Assembly: GCF_000786655.1 (NCBI RefSeq)
Contig: NZ_JROM01000017.1
Coordinates: 1 to 64,000, forward strand
Source of the DNA: Kocuria marina
GTDB taxonomy: Bacteria > Actinomycetota > Actinomycetes > Actinomycetales > Micrococcaceae
DNA length: 64,000 nt
Direction of reading: 5' to 3'
Shown: positions 1 to 7,249 of the stretch, in pieces
How positions within the stretch are numbered: the stretch's first letter is position 1
Layout of the letters: each line of letters starts with the position of its first letter
Notes under the pieces: generated by a model
Told to the model about the DNA's origin: nothing
Databases searched by the model: none
What the model saw: the letters and a program-made list of their open reading frames with translations, nothing else
Made by a program: the position numbers and the translations under genes

Positions 1-1
1 C

Positions 2-667
2 CAGACCGCGAGGTTGATGAAGGTGGCAGGGATCGAGGGCGCAAGGCGCTCGAAACGGGTGAAGACGACCAGGCCGGATCCGGCGTCCGCGCGACACCCG
101 GATCTGGTGCAGCGGGAGTTCACCGCGACCGCTCCGAACCGGCTCTGGGTGACGGATCTGACGTTCGTGGCGACCTGGGCCGGTGTCGCGTACGTGTGCT
201 TCATCATCGACGCGTTCTCCCGCATGATCGTCGGGTGGCGGGTCGCGTCGCACATGCGCACCGAGATGATCCTCGACGCCATCGAGATGGCCCGCTGGTC
301 CAGAGGTCACCGCCACGCGGACCTGCGGTGTCACAGCGACGCGGGGTCTCAATTCACGTCCATTCGCTACGGCGAACGCCTCGCGGAGATCGGCGCGACG
401 CCGTCGATCGGGACCGTCGGTGACAGCTATGACAATGCCCTGGCCGAGACGGTGAACGGGTACTACAAGGCCGAACTCGTCCGCGGGCCGGCCCGGTCCG
501 GGCCGTGGAAGACGGTCGAGAATCTCGAGCTCGCCACCCTCGGTTGGGTGCACTGGCACAACACGCAGCGCCTCCACAGCTACCTCGGCGACGTCCCGCC
601 CGCCGAGTTCGAGAACGCGTTCTATGCTGTCCAAGCCGACCGCGAACACCTGGTCGGAATCAAATAG
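2..667 (+). CDS. IS3-family transposase OrfB (5' end outside window)
   Basis: This is the DDE integrase-type transposase (rve fold) that cuts and joins the ends of an IS3-family element. The frame is open to the left edge, and the first visible residues (QTARLMKVAGIEG, then RRSKRVKTT) match the segment just ahead of the catalytic core in OrfB proteins, so the gene starts upstream. The catalytic triad is visible: Asp in WVTDLTF, Asp in CHSDAGSQF, and Glu in DNALAETVNGYYKAELV, 35 residues after the second Asp region. The C-terminal WHNTQRLHSYLGDVPPAEFE is also family-typical. OrfB is normally made by -1 frameshifting from orfA; that junction is not visible here. The core looks intact, so the element could be active. 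Confidence 0.9.
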   Translation, partial: QTARLMKVAGIEGARRSKRVKTTRPDPASARHPDLVQREFTATAPNRLWVTDLTFVATWAGVAYVCFIIDAFSRMIVGWRVASHMRTEMILDAIEMARWSRGHRHADLRCHSDAGSQFTSIRYGERLAEIGATPSIGTVGDSYDNALAETVNGYYKAELVRGPARSGPWKTVENLELATLGWVHWHNTQRLHSYLGDVPPAEFENAFYAVQADREHLVGIK

Positions 668-670
668 CGC

Positions 671-698
671 GAGTCTCCATCAGACCCAGGGCGCTTCA
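671..698. repeat. Terminal inverted repeat (right end) of the IS3-family element
   Basis: The last 28 bases of the element, read inward from 698, begin TGAAGCGCCCTGGGTCTGAT and continue with GGAGACTC. This resembles IS3-group ends found in actinobacteria. The mate at the left end is outside the window. The outermost TCA (696-698) supplies the in-frame TGA stop for the interrupted helicase gene on the minus strand. Confidence 0.7.
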
Positions 699-1577
699 CA
701 TCATGACCTGCGCACCGCGTTTGAACACGAGCTCCCGGTCCACGGGGATCTCGAACCCGTCCAGCTGCCCGGTGAGGATCGCGGAGTGGTGCACGGCCGG
801 CTCGGGGATCTGCTCGAGCATCCCGCGGTTGCGGGACGTGGCCATCCGGTTGGTCGTGGTCAAGGTCAGCCAGAACTCGTCGATGGGCGGGGTGAACTCG
901 GGGTCGGTGCGGGCGTTGAGCTCCCGGCGGGCCTCCTCGAGCAGGGCGCCCTCCCGCACGGCATTGAGGATGTCCACGAGACGGTCGTCCCCGAGCTGAC
1001 GGAACACCGTGGTCAGTTCCACCGTGGCGAAGTCGTCCCGGTGGTAGGTGTCCGCGGAGAAGAAGTATGGGGTGGAGTAGCGGGTCGCGAAGTACTCGCG
1101 TTCGTGATCGGTGACCACGGGCGGCAACTGGTAGAGGTCCCCCACCAACACCAGCTGCACACCGCCGTACTTGCGCCCGGGTTTGGGGCCGAAACGTTCC
1201 AAGGCGGCCACAAGGCAGTCGAAAAGATCCGCCCGGACCATGGACGCCTCGTCCACGATCAGCGTGTGCAACTCGCGCAGGGTGGCCGCGAACCGGCCGG
1301 GGTAGTACCGCCCGCGCCGCACCTCCTCCGGAGACATCCCCGGGGCCAACGAGAGCAACCGGTGGATCGTGTACCCGCCCACGTTCAACGCCGCGATACC
1401 CGTGGGTGCCACGACCACCACGTTGCGCCGGGTGTGGGCCATGAACTCCCGGATCAGGGTGGACTTACCGGTCCCGGCCTTGCCCGTGAGGAACACGCTC
1501 TCCCCGTGGTGCAGCCGCTGCAGGGCCTCCCGGAACTCGCCGGTGAGAACCAGCTCGGAGGGATTGGTCGCGTTCAC
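696..1577 (-). pseudogene. Pif1/RecD-like AAA helicase, truncated by the IS element
   Basis: This is the N-terminal 293 residues of a superfamily-1 DNA helicase of the Pif1/RecD2 type. Walker A is GKAGTGKSTL (about residues 32-41), Walker B/DEAD-like is VDEASM (about 109-114), and the Gln motif GDLYQLPP and VFRQ motif follow. Family members continue well past VFKRGAQVMM through motifs V and VI. Here the frame ends two codons later at a stop formed by the IS end, so the conserved C-terminal helicase motifs are lost. The start is GTG at 1577 behind a GGAAAGGA ribosome-binding site. The remainder of the gene should lie beyond the IS, outside the window. The fragment is unlikely to be a working helicase. 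Confidence 0.82.
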
Positions 1578-1723
1578 CCGGGCATATCCTTTCCATGCGG
1601 CGGTGCACGTGTGACCCTACCGCGCCCACCGCGGGGTCCGGCCTCCCCGCCCTGAATGAGGCTGACCAGCGGCACCCACCACCGGCCGCATCCACCACCC
1701 GCGAGTCCGAGGACGGTCCACCC

Positions 1724-2140
1724 GTGAGCACCCAGCACACATCCCAGTCCCACGGCCCCGGGACGGATGTGCTCGCCGAGGACTTCGCGGCACGGATCAC
1801 GGCCGCCGTGGTGGCCAACGGCGGAACGGTTGCTGAAGCAGTCCGCTACGGTCGCGAGATCCTCTCCCGGGCCGGCGTCGAACACTCGGACCTGGACGTT
1901 AGCTACGCCGCGGTGGGGCCACCTCCAACGCGACGGACTCGACGGCCGTGGGGGACGACGGCAACCGCGACGGCACACGGTAGCAGGCATCCCGAGCGTT
2001 CGACCCCTCGCCCCGACGGCGTCGGCGACGGCGCGCGGCAAGCCGGGCCCGCCGACACGCTCCCGCACCCCGATGGTCTCCTGGCATCCCCGGGGAACGG
2101 GACCCCCGCTCGGTGGACCGCCCTGCTCCCTGCTGGGTGA
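1724..2140 (+). CDS. Doubtful hypothetical protein
   Basis: A GTG start with GAGGA upstream opens a 138-codon frame. The first 60 or so residues look protein-like (acidic, with AARITAAVVANGGTVAEAVRYGREIL). The rest is Pro/Arg/Thr-rich and looks like read-through of non-coding high-GC DNA or a frameshifted tail. No family is recognised. It could be a degenerate remnant; otherwise the 660 bases between the helicase fragment and the nad operon hold no convincing gene. Confidence 0.25.
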   Translation: MSTQHTSQSHGPGTDVLAEDFAARITAAVVANGGTVAEAVRYGREILSRAGVEHSDLDVSYAAVGPPPTRRTRRPWGTTATATAHGSRHPERSTPRPDGVGDGARQAGPADTLPHPDGLLASPGNGTPARWTALLPAG

Positions 2141-2158
2141 AGCATCCCGTCGCACTTA

Positions 2159-2187
2159 TGGTCATAACGACTTTAGCAAGTTAGAGT
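2159..2187 (+). promoter_or_regulatory. Probable promoter of the nrtR-nad operon
   Basis: A -35-like TGGTCA (2159-2164) and a -10-like TAGAGT (2182-2187, fitting actinobacterial TAnnnT) are separated by exactly 17 bases, about 55 bases ahead of the nrtR start. The -10 lies inside the palindromic operator at 2180-2202, an arrangement suited to repression. Confidence 0.5.
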
Positions 2188-2202
2188 CATCTTGACACTA
2201 AC
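2180..2202. promoter_or_regulatory. Palindromic operator, probable NrtR site
   Basis: Arms GTTAGAGTCA (2180-2189) and TGACACTAAC (2193-2202) are inverted repeats matching at 9 of 10 positions around a 3-base centre. The site overlaps the likely -10 and sits directly ahead of nrtR-nadABC. NrtR repressors are known to bind such palindromes upstream of NAD genes in many bacteria. The assignment rests on position and symmetry. Confidence 0.65.
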
Positions 2203-2241
2203 GATCCGGCCCCGCGGGGCGTCGAAGACCGGGGAGCCGCC

Positions 2242-2949
2242 ATGACCGATCAGCGCGTGCTGCTGGCCGTGTCCACGGTGATCTTCACGGTCCGCCCCAC
2301 GGGCGAGAACAGTGCCCACGAGCTGTGGTTACCCCTGGTCCGCCGGATTCGCGATCCCTACCGCGGCATGTGGGCTTTGCCGGGCGGTCCATTGCGATCC
2401 ACTGAAGATCTCGAGGACTCCGCCCTGCGCAGCCTCACCCTGACCACCGGGTTGGCCCCCACCCACCTGGAACAACTGGCCACGTTCGGCGGACTGACCC
2501 GCTCCGCCGGGGCCGAAGAACGCCAGGTCACCGTGGTCTACTGGGCCTCCCTCCCGCCGCACGAGGCCGCGATGGGCGAGAACGACCTCAACGTCACGTG
2601 GCTGCGCGTCACCGACCTGCCAGACCTCGCGTTCGACCACTCACTCATCGTGGCCCACGCCCTGGAACACCTGCGCGGTCGCATCGCCGAGCCAACCGTG
2701 GCCCGGGCGTTCCTGCCGGAGACGTTCACGATCGCGGCCCTGCGCGAGGTGCACGAAGCCATCATCGGCAAAGCCCTGGATCCCCCTAATTTCCGGCGCC
2801 ACGTCCTGTCCTCCGGCCAGCTCCGGGACACCGGCGAGCGCCTCGCCGGCGCCCGACACCGCCCGCCCACGCTCTACCGTTTCGCGGCGGCCGAGCCACC
2901 CCGCCTTTTCAGCCCCACCCCGTCAGACCGTACCGAGGAGACCCCATGA
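2242..2949 (+). CDS. nrtR: NrtR-type Nudix-related transcriptional regulator of NAD synthesis
   Basis: This 235-residue protein has an N-terminal Nudix fold (about residues 5-140) and a C-terminal winged-helix segment. The Nudix part carries RGMWALPGGPLRSTEDLEDSALRSL, where the catalytic REXXEE glutamates are poorly kept, as in NrtR regulators that sense ADP-ribose or related NAD metabolites rather than hydrolyse them. The C-terminal FLPETFTIAALREVHEAIIG and PNFRRHVLSSGQLRDTGE are typical of the NrtR DNA-binding domain. It lies immediately upstream of nadA, overlapping it by ATGA, and behind a 23-bp palindrome, so it probably autoregulates the operon. A true Nudix hydrolase is the alternative but fits less well. 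Confidence 0.85.
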   Translation: MTDQRVLLAVSTVIFTVRPTGENSAHELWLPLVRRIRDPYRGMWALPGGPLRSTEDLEDSALRSLTLTTGLAPTHLEQLATFGGLTRSAGAEERQVTVVYWASLPPHEAAMGENDLNVTWLRVTDLPDLAFDHSLIVAHALEHLRGRIAEPTVARAFLPETFTIAALREVHEAIIGKALDPPNFRRHVLSSGQLRDTGERLAGARHRPPTLYRFAAAEPPRLFSPTPSDRTEETP

Positions 2950-4277
2950 CCTCCGTGGCCACCCGCCTCACACTGCTGCCCACCCGCCCGTCCGGCACCG
3001 CGGCGACCCTGGACGGCGGTTCGTGCAACGCCGCCCTCGCACAGGACCCGTGGGAGTTCCCCACCCCGCTCGCGGCGGGTTACGGCCCGGGCGCTTCCCA
3101 GGACGACGCCGCTCCGGCCGACTCCCCCGCACAGCCCACCATTCCGCAGCGCTACCGGGACGCCTCCCCCGAGGAACTGGACGCCATGATCACGGCGGCC
3201 AAGAAGACATTGGGCGAGCGCGCCGTCGTCATGGGGCACTTCTACCAGCGGGACGAAGTGGTCACGCACGCGGACTTCATCGGCGACTCGTTCCAGCTCG
3301 CGCAGCAGGCCAAGGCCCACCCGGAGGCGGAAGCGATCGTGTTCTGCGGCGTGCACTTCATGGCCGAGACGGCGGACATCCTCTCCCGAGACGGCCAGTC
3401 GGTGATCCTGCCCAACCCCGCCGCGGGGTGTTCCATGGCGGACATGGCGGACGCGGACTCCGTGGAGGAGTGCTGGGCGGATCTCATGGACGTGTTCGGC
3501 CCGCACGCCACGGACGCCCACGGCCGGACGCTCACGGACGAGAACGGGGAGCCGCTCGCCGCCGTGATCCCCGTGACCTACATGAACTCGTCCGCCGCGC
3601 TCAAGGCGTTCTGCGGTCGCAACGGGGGCATCGTGTGCACGTCCTCGAACGCGCGGACCGTGCTGCAATGGGCGTTCGAGCGCGGGCAGCGTGTACTGTT
3701 CTTCCCCGATCAGCACCTGGGCCGCAACACCGCCAAGGCCATGGGTGTGCCGCTGAAGCACATGCCCCTGTGGGATCCCCGCAGGGAACTGGGCGGCAAC
3801 ACCGCGCAGGAGCTCCGGGACTCCCGCGTGATCCTGTGGCACGGCTTCTGTTCCGTGCACAAGCGGTTCACGGTGGGCCAGATCCAGAAGGCCCGCGCGG
3901 AGCACCCCGGTTGCACCGTGATCGTGCACCCCGAATCCCCCATGGAGGTCGTGGACGCCGCCGATTCCTCGGGCTCCACCGACCACATCCGCAAGGCCGT
4001 GGAGGCCGCGGAGCCGGGGCAGACGTTCGCGATCGGCACCGAGATCAACATGGTCAACCGCTTGGCCGCGGAACACCCCGAACACACCATCTTCTGCCTG
4101 GATCCCGTGATCTGCCCGTGCTCCACGATGTACCGCATCCACCCGGGCTACCTCGCGTGGGTCCTGGAGGAACTCGTGGCCGGCCGGGTGATCAACCAGG
4201 TGTCCGTGGCCGACGACGTCGCACGGGAGGCGTCCGTGGCGCTCGAACGCATGCTCGCCGCCGTCCCGAGGGCCTGA
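2946..4277 (+). CDS. nadA: Quinolinate synthase
   Basis: NadA condenses iminoaspartate (from NadB) with dihydroxyacetone phosphate to quinolinate, using a [4Fe-4S] cluster in the cytoplasm. The 443-residue sequence shows the three-domain NadA pattern: VMGHFYQRDEVV near residue 95, Cys134 in VFCGVHFMAETA, Cys302 in HGFCSVH, and Cys384/390/392 in CLDPVICPC, which supply the cluster ligands. The first 65 residues are a variable Ala/Pro-rich extension, as in other actinobacteria. The start codon overlaps the nrtR stop (ATGA) and nadB follows after 3 bases, so the genes are translationally coupled. Expected regulation is NAD-dependent repression by NrtR. Confidence 0.96.
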   Translation: MTSVATRLTLLPTRPSGTAATLDGGSCNAALAQDPWEFPTPLAAGYGPGASQDDAAPADSPAQPTIPQRYRDASPEELDAMITAAKKTLGERAVVMGHFYQRDEVVTHADFIGDSFQLAQQAKAHPEAEAIVFCGVHFMAETADILSRDGQSVILPNPAAGCSMADMADADSVEECWADLMDVFGPHATDAHGRTLTDENGEPLAAVIPVTYMNSSAALKAFCGRNGGIVCTSSNARTVLQWAFERGQRVLFFPDQHLGRNTAKAMGVPLKHMPLWDPRRELGGNTAQELRDSRVILWHGFCSVHKRFTVGQIQKARAEHPGCTVIVHPESPMEVVDAADSSGSTDHIRKAVEAAEPGQTFAIGTEINMVNRLAAEHPEHTIFCLDPVICPCSTMYRIHPGYLAWVLEELVAGRVINQVSVADDVAREASVALERMLAAVPRA

Positions 4278-4280
4278 GTC

Positions 4281-5972
4281 ATGACTGACGTCCTGGTCAT
4301 CGGCACCGGGGTGGCCGGTCTCAGCGCGGCATTGTCCGCAGCAGAGGCCGGTGCCCGCGTCACCGTGGTCACCAAGGCCGCGCTGAGCCACACCGCGACG
4401 GATCGCGCACAGGGCGGGATGGCCGCAATGACCGGATCCCTCCCCGGCGGAAACCCCACGGATTCGGTACGGCTGCACGTCCAGGACACCCTGGTGGCCG
4501 GCGCGGGCCTGTGTGATCCTTTGGTGGTGCACGGCGTGGTCCGGGATTCCGCCGCGGCCGTTCGGGATCTCACCGGCCGCGGCGTCGCCTTCGACCGCGT
4601 GGCCGGCCCCGACTCCCCGTGGGTGCAGGGCCTGGAGGCCGCGCACAGCGTCTCGCGCATCCTGCATGCCGGAGGCGATGCCACGGGCCACGCGATCCAG
4701 GAGGCCCTATCCGCTCGGGCACGCGAGATGGCGCACGGGGGACATATCCGTCTGTGCGAATACACCCTGGTCACGGACGTCATTGTGGCCGGTGACCGGG
4801 TCGTGGGCTGCACCGCCCGCCCGGTTCTTCCCGGCCGCGAGCTGGGCGGCGAGGAGTTCCTGCCCGCGGACCACGTGGTGCTCGCCACGGGCGGCGCCGG
4901 TCAGCTGTATCCGTGGACGACCAACCCCCCGGTGGCCACCGGGGACGGCATCGCACTGGCCCTGCGCGCGGGTGCCGAGGTGCGTGACCTGGAGTTCTTT
5001 CAGTTCCACCCCACCGCGTTGGCGGCACCGGGTTCGTTCCTGATCTCCGAGGCGGTCCGCGGTGAGGGAGCGGTACTGCGCAATCAGCACGGCCGCCGCT
5101 TCATGACCGATGTGGACCCCCGCGAGGAACTCGCTCCCCGGGACGTGGTGGCGCGCGCGGTCTTCGCGGTGCGCACGGCATCCGACGACGGCGCCGCGTA
5201 CCTGGACTGCTCCACGATCCCCGTCCCGTCCGGGCTGACCCGCGCCGAGTTCCTGGCCCGCCGCTTCCCGTCCATCCACGCCGAACTCACGAGGCGAGGC
5301 ATCGACTGGTCCACCGAGTGGGTCCCCGTGAGCCCCGCCGCGCACTACCTCATGGGTGGTATCGCCACCGATGCGCTGGGCCGCACCACCGTGCCCGGGC
5401 TGTGGGCCGCCGGCGAATGTGCGCGCACGGGCATGCACGGGGCCAATCGCCTGGCCTCCAACTCCCTATTGGAAGCGGCGGTCCTCGGACGGCGGATCGG
5501 CGAGCTACTCGGCGACTCGGGAGCACCTTCGGACGTGTGGCCCGTGGCCCGCGGCACCGATCCGGAGCCGCGCGAACTTCCTCACTGCGATTCGACCACC
5601 GCCGAATCGTTCTCCCGCGCAGCACTGCAGCGCACCATGTGGCAGGGCGCCGGGGTGTTCCGCACCGCCGAGGGCATCGAACGGGCGAAGGCGGGGCTGG
5701 AGAGCTGGCTCGCGGCGGCGTCGTCATCGGACGAGGAGGATACGGCGGCGGCCCCTGGAACCCTGACTGACGCGGAGGACCGGAACCTCCTGACCGTGGG
5801 GCACGCGCTCGTGTGCGCGACACTGGCCCGCGCCGAGTCCCGCGGGGCCCATCAGCGCGCGGACCACCCGGCCACCGACCCCCGCCTGGCCACGAGCACC
5901 GCGTGGATCGCCTCCGGATCCGCAGCACCCACCCCCGAAAGGACAGACCATGCTGACTCGCTCAGCCGTTGA
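4281..5972 (+). CDS. nadB: L-aspartate oxidase
   Basis: This FAD enzyme oxidises L-aspartate to iminoaspartate for NadA. The N-terminal Rossmann motif GTGVAGLSAALSAAEAGARV spans residues 8-27. TATDRAQGGMAAM, GAGQLYPWTTNPPVATGDG, FFQFHPTAL and GLWAAGECARTGMHGANRLASNSLLEA are the conserved succinate dehydrogenase/aspartate oxidase blocks. At 563 residues it is about the normal length. The C-terminal helical region carries a short acidic insertion near residues 480-490 (SSSDEEDTAAAP). It starts 3 bases after nadA and overlaps nadC by 23 bases, which indicates tight coupling. Confidence 0.95.
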   Translation: MTDVLVIGTGVAGLSAALSAAEAGARVTVVTKAALSHTATDRAQGGMAAMTGSLPGGNPTDSVRLHVQDTLVAGAGLCDPLVVHGVVRDSAAAVRDLTGRGVAFDRVAGPDSPWVQGLEAAHSVSRILHAGGDATGHAIQEALSARAREMAHGGHIRLCEYTLVTDVIVAGDRVVGCTARPVLPGRELGGEEFLPADHVVLATGGAGQLYPWTTNPPVATGDGIALALRAGAEVRDLEFFQFHPTALAAPGSFLISEAVRGEGAVLRNQHGRRFMTDVDPREELAPRDVVARAVFAVRTASDDGAAYLDCSTIPVPSGLTRAEFLARRFPSIHAELTRRGIDWSTEWVPVSPAAHYLMGGIATDALGRTTVPGLWAAGECARTGMHGANRLASNSLLEAAVLGRRIGELLGDSGAPSDVWPVARGTDPEPRELPHCDSTTAESFSRAALQRTMWQGAGVFRTAEGIERAKAGLESWLAAASSSDEEDTAAAPGTLTDAEDRNLLTVGHALVCATLARAESRGAHQRADHPATDPRLATSTAWIASGSAAPTPERTDHADSLSR

Positions 5973-6849
5973 GACCGTGATCCGTGCGAGCCTGGCCGAG
6001 GACGCGCCGTGGGGTGACATCACCTCCGAGCTCGTGATCCCCGCCGCGGCGACCGCCACCGCCACGCTCACCTCGCGTGAGGAAGGGATCTTCGCCGGGG
6101 AGGAGGTCATCCGGACCGGCTTCACCACGGCGGACCCGCGCCTGGAGGTCACGCTCCACGTGCATGACGGTGACCCGCTGACCCCCGGAACCACCATCGC
6201 AACCATCACCGGCCCGGCGCGGCCGCTGCTGAGCGCGGAACGCACCGTGCTGAACCTCGCGCAGCGGATGTCCGGGATCGCGACGCTCACCGCCCGGTAC
6301 GTGGCCGAGGTCGAGAAGGCCGTGGCGGAGGTGGAACGCGCCAACAATCTGCCCGCCGGAACCATCACGCGCACCCGCGTGACCGACACCCGCAAGACCA
6401 CCCCCGGGCTGCGAGCGCTGGAAAAACATGCGGTGACGTGCGGCGGCGGCCACAACCACCGCTTCGGGCTCTCGGACGCCGTGATGCTCAAGGACAACCA
6501 CCTGGCCGTGCTCACCGCGGACGGCACCTCCGTGACTCACGCACTGCGCGAGCTGCGCAGGAAGCTGCCGCACACCACGCACGTGGAGGTCGAGGTGGAC
6601 CGGCTCGATCAGATCGAGGACGTCCTGGCCGGCGGGGTGGACACCATCATGCTGGACAACTTCGCCCACGCGGACCTGATCAGCGGCGTGGCCGTCGTGG
6701 ACGGTCGCGCCATCGTGGAGGCGTCCGGTGGCATCACGCTGGAGACCATCGGCAGGGTGGCCTCCGCCGGCGTGGACGTCATCTCCGTGGGCGCACTCAC
6801 CCATTCGGTGCGCGCGCTGGACCTGGGTCTGGACGTGGCCGTGGCCTAG
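5950..6849 (+). CDS. nadC: Nicotinate-nucleotide pyrophosphorylase (carboxylating)
   Basis: NadC (quinolinate phosphoribosyltransferase) converts quinolinate and PRPP to nicotinate mononucleotide, CO2 and PPi. The 299-residue chain has ERTVLNLAQRMSGIAT near residue 97, the TRKTTPGLR block near 147, the His-rich GGGHNHRFGL and the KDNH motif at 181-184, all active-site signatures. The start lies inside nadB, a 23-base overlap. The stop codon overlaps that of the antiparallel cupin gene by 4 bases, so the co-directional operon proper ends here and nadS sits 400 bases further on. Confidence 0.95.
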   Translation: MLTRSAVETVIRASLAEDAPWGDITSELVIPAAATATATLTSREEGIFAGEEVIRTGFTTADPRLEVTLHVHDGDPLTPGTTIATITGPARPLLSAERTVLNLAQRMSGIATLTARYVAEVEKAVAEVERANNLPAGTITRTRVTDTRKTTPGLRALEKHAVTCGGGHNHRFGLSDAVMLKDNHLAVLTADGTSVTHALRELRRKLPHTTHVEVEVDRLDQIEDVLAGGVDTIMLDNFAHADLISGVAVVDGRAIVEASGGITLETIGRVASAGVDVISVGALTHSVRALDLGLDVAVA

Positions 6850-7178
6850 CCCTTGTTCACGAGCGTCAGCAACACCACGGAGTCCTCATGCGCGTGCAGG
6901 GAGTGACGCTGCTGCGGGATCACGGCGTGCTGGGCAGGACCGAGCTGCACGGATTCATCACCGGCGACCAGCTCCACCCGACCCGTGATCACCTGGATCG
7001 TGGCCTCACCGGGGTTCTCGTGTTCCTTGAGGTCCTGGCCCTGGACCAGCGCGATCATGGTCTGCTGCAGCGTGTGCTCGCGGCCGCCGTTGAGGTGGTG
7101 GGCGGAACGCCCGCTGGACGCCTCGCGCGCCTCGGTGAGCATGTCCTGGGCAATGGTGGTCAGCGTGTTTTCTTCCAT
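6846..7178 (-). CDS. Small cupin-domain protein
   Basis: A 110-residue single-domain cupin. The double-stranded beta-helix core is seen as LVQGQDLKEHENPGEATIQVITGRVELVAGDESVQLGPAQHAVIPQQRHSLHAHEDSVVLLTL. One conserved His of motif 1 is kept (KEHENP) and HSLHA gives the motif 2 His, so metal binding is possible. Its function is not known. Similar small cupins are often linked to mitigation of oxidative or carbonyl stress, but nothing here proves that. It lies on the opposite strand between nadC and nadS, overlapping the nadC stop by 4 bases, and its expression would be antisense to any nadC-nadS read-through transcript. Confidence 0.75.
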   Translation of the reverse strand: MEENTLTTIAQDMLTEAREASSGRSAHHLNGGREHTLQQTMIALVQGQDLKEHENPGEATIQVITGRVELVAGDESVQLGPAQHAVIPQQRHSLHAHEDSVVLLTLVNKG

Positions 7179-7249
7179 GGTCCATCTTTACAGTCCGGCT
7201 CACCGCCCGTCACGGGCACGACACGTCCGTCATCACGAGAGGTCACATC

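Larger units (their letters stand above)
1..698 (+). mobile_element. IS3-family insertion sequence, right-hand part
   Basis: The window opens inside an insertion sequence. It holds the 3' part of an IS3-type orfB transposase followed by a non-coding tail that ends in an IS3-like terminus at 671-698. Read from the outside, that terminus begins TGAAGCGCCCTGGG, and TGA-starting ends are typical of this family. The adjacent helicase reading frame stops exactly at the IS edge, so the element appears to have inserted into that gene. The left end and any target duplication lie outside the window. Confidence 0.85.

Noticed and set aside
1574-2155. Minus-strand 193-codon frame in the gap before nrtR
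   Set aside because: Gly/Arg-rich low-complexity translation overlapping the helicase start, without any domain or RBS.
2874-4691. A 605-codon minus-strand frame opposite nadA
   Set aside because: Antisense shadow created by GC bias. nadA has its Fe-S cysteines and operon context.
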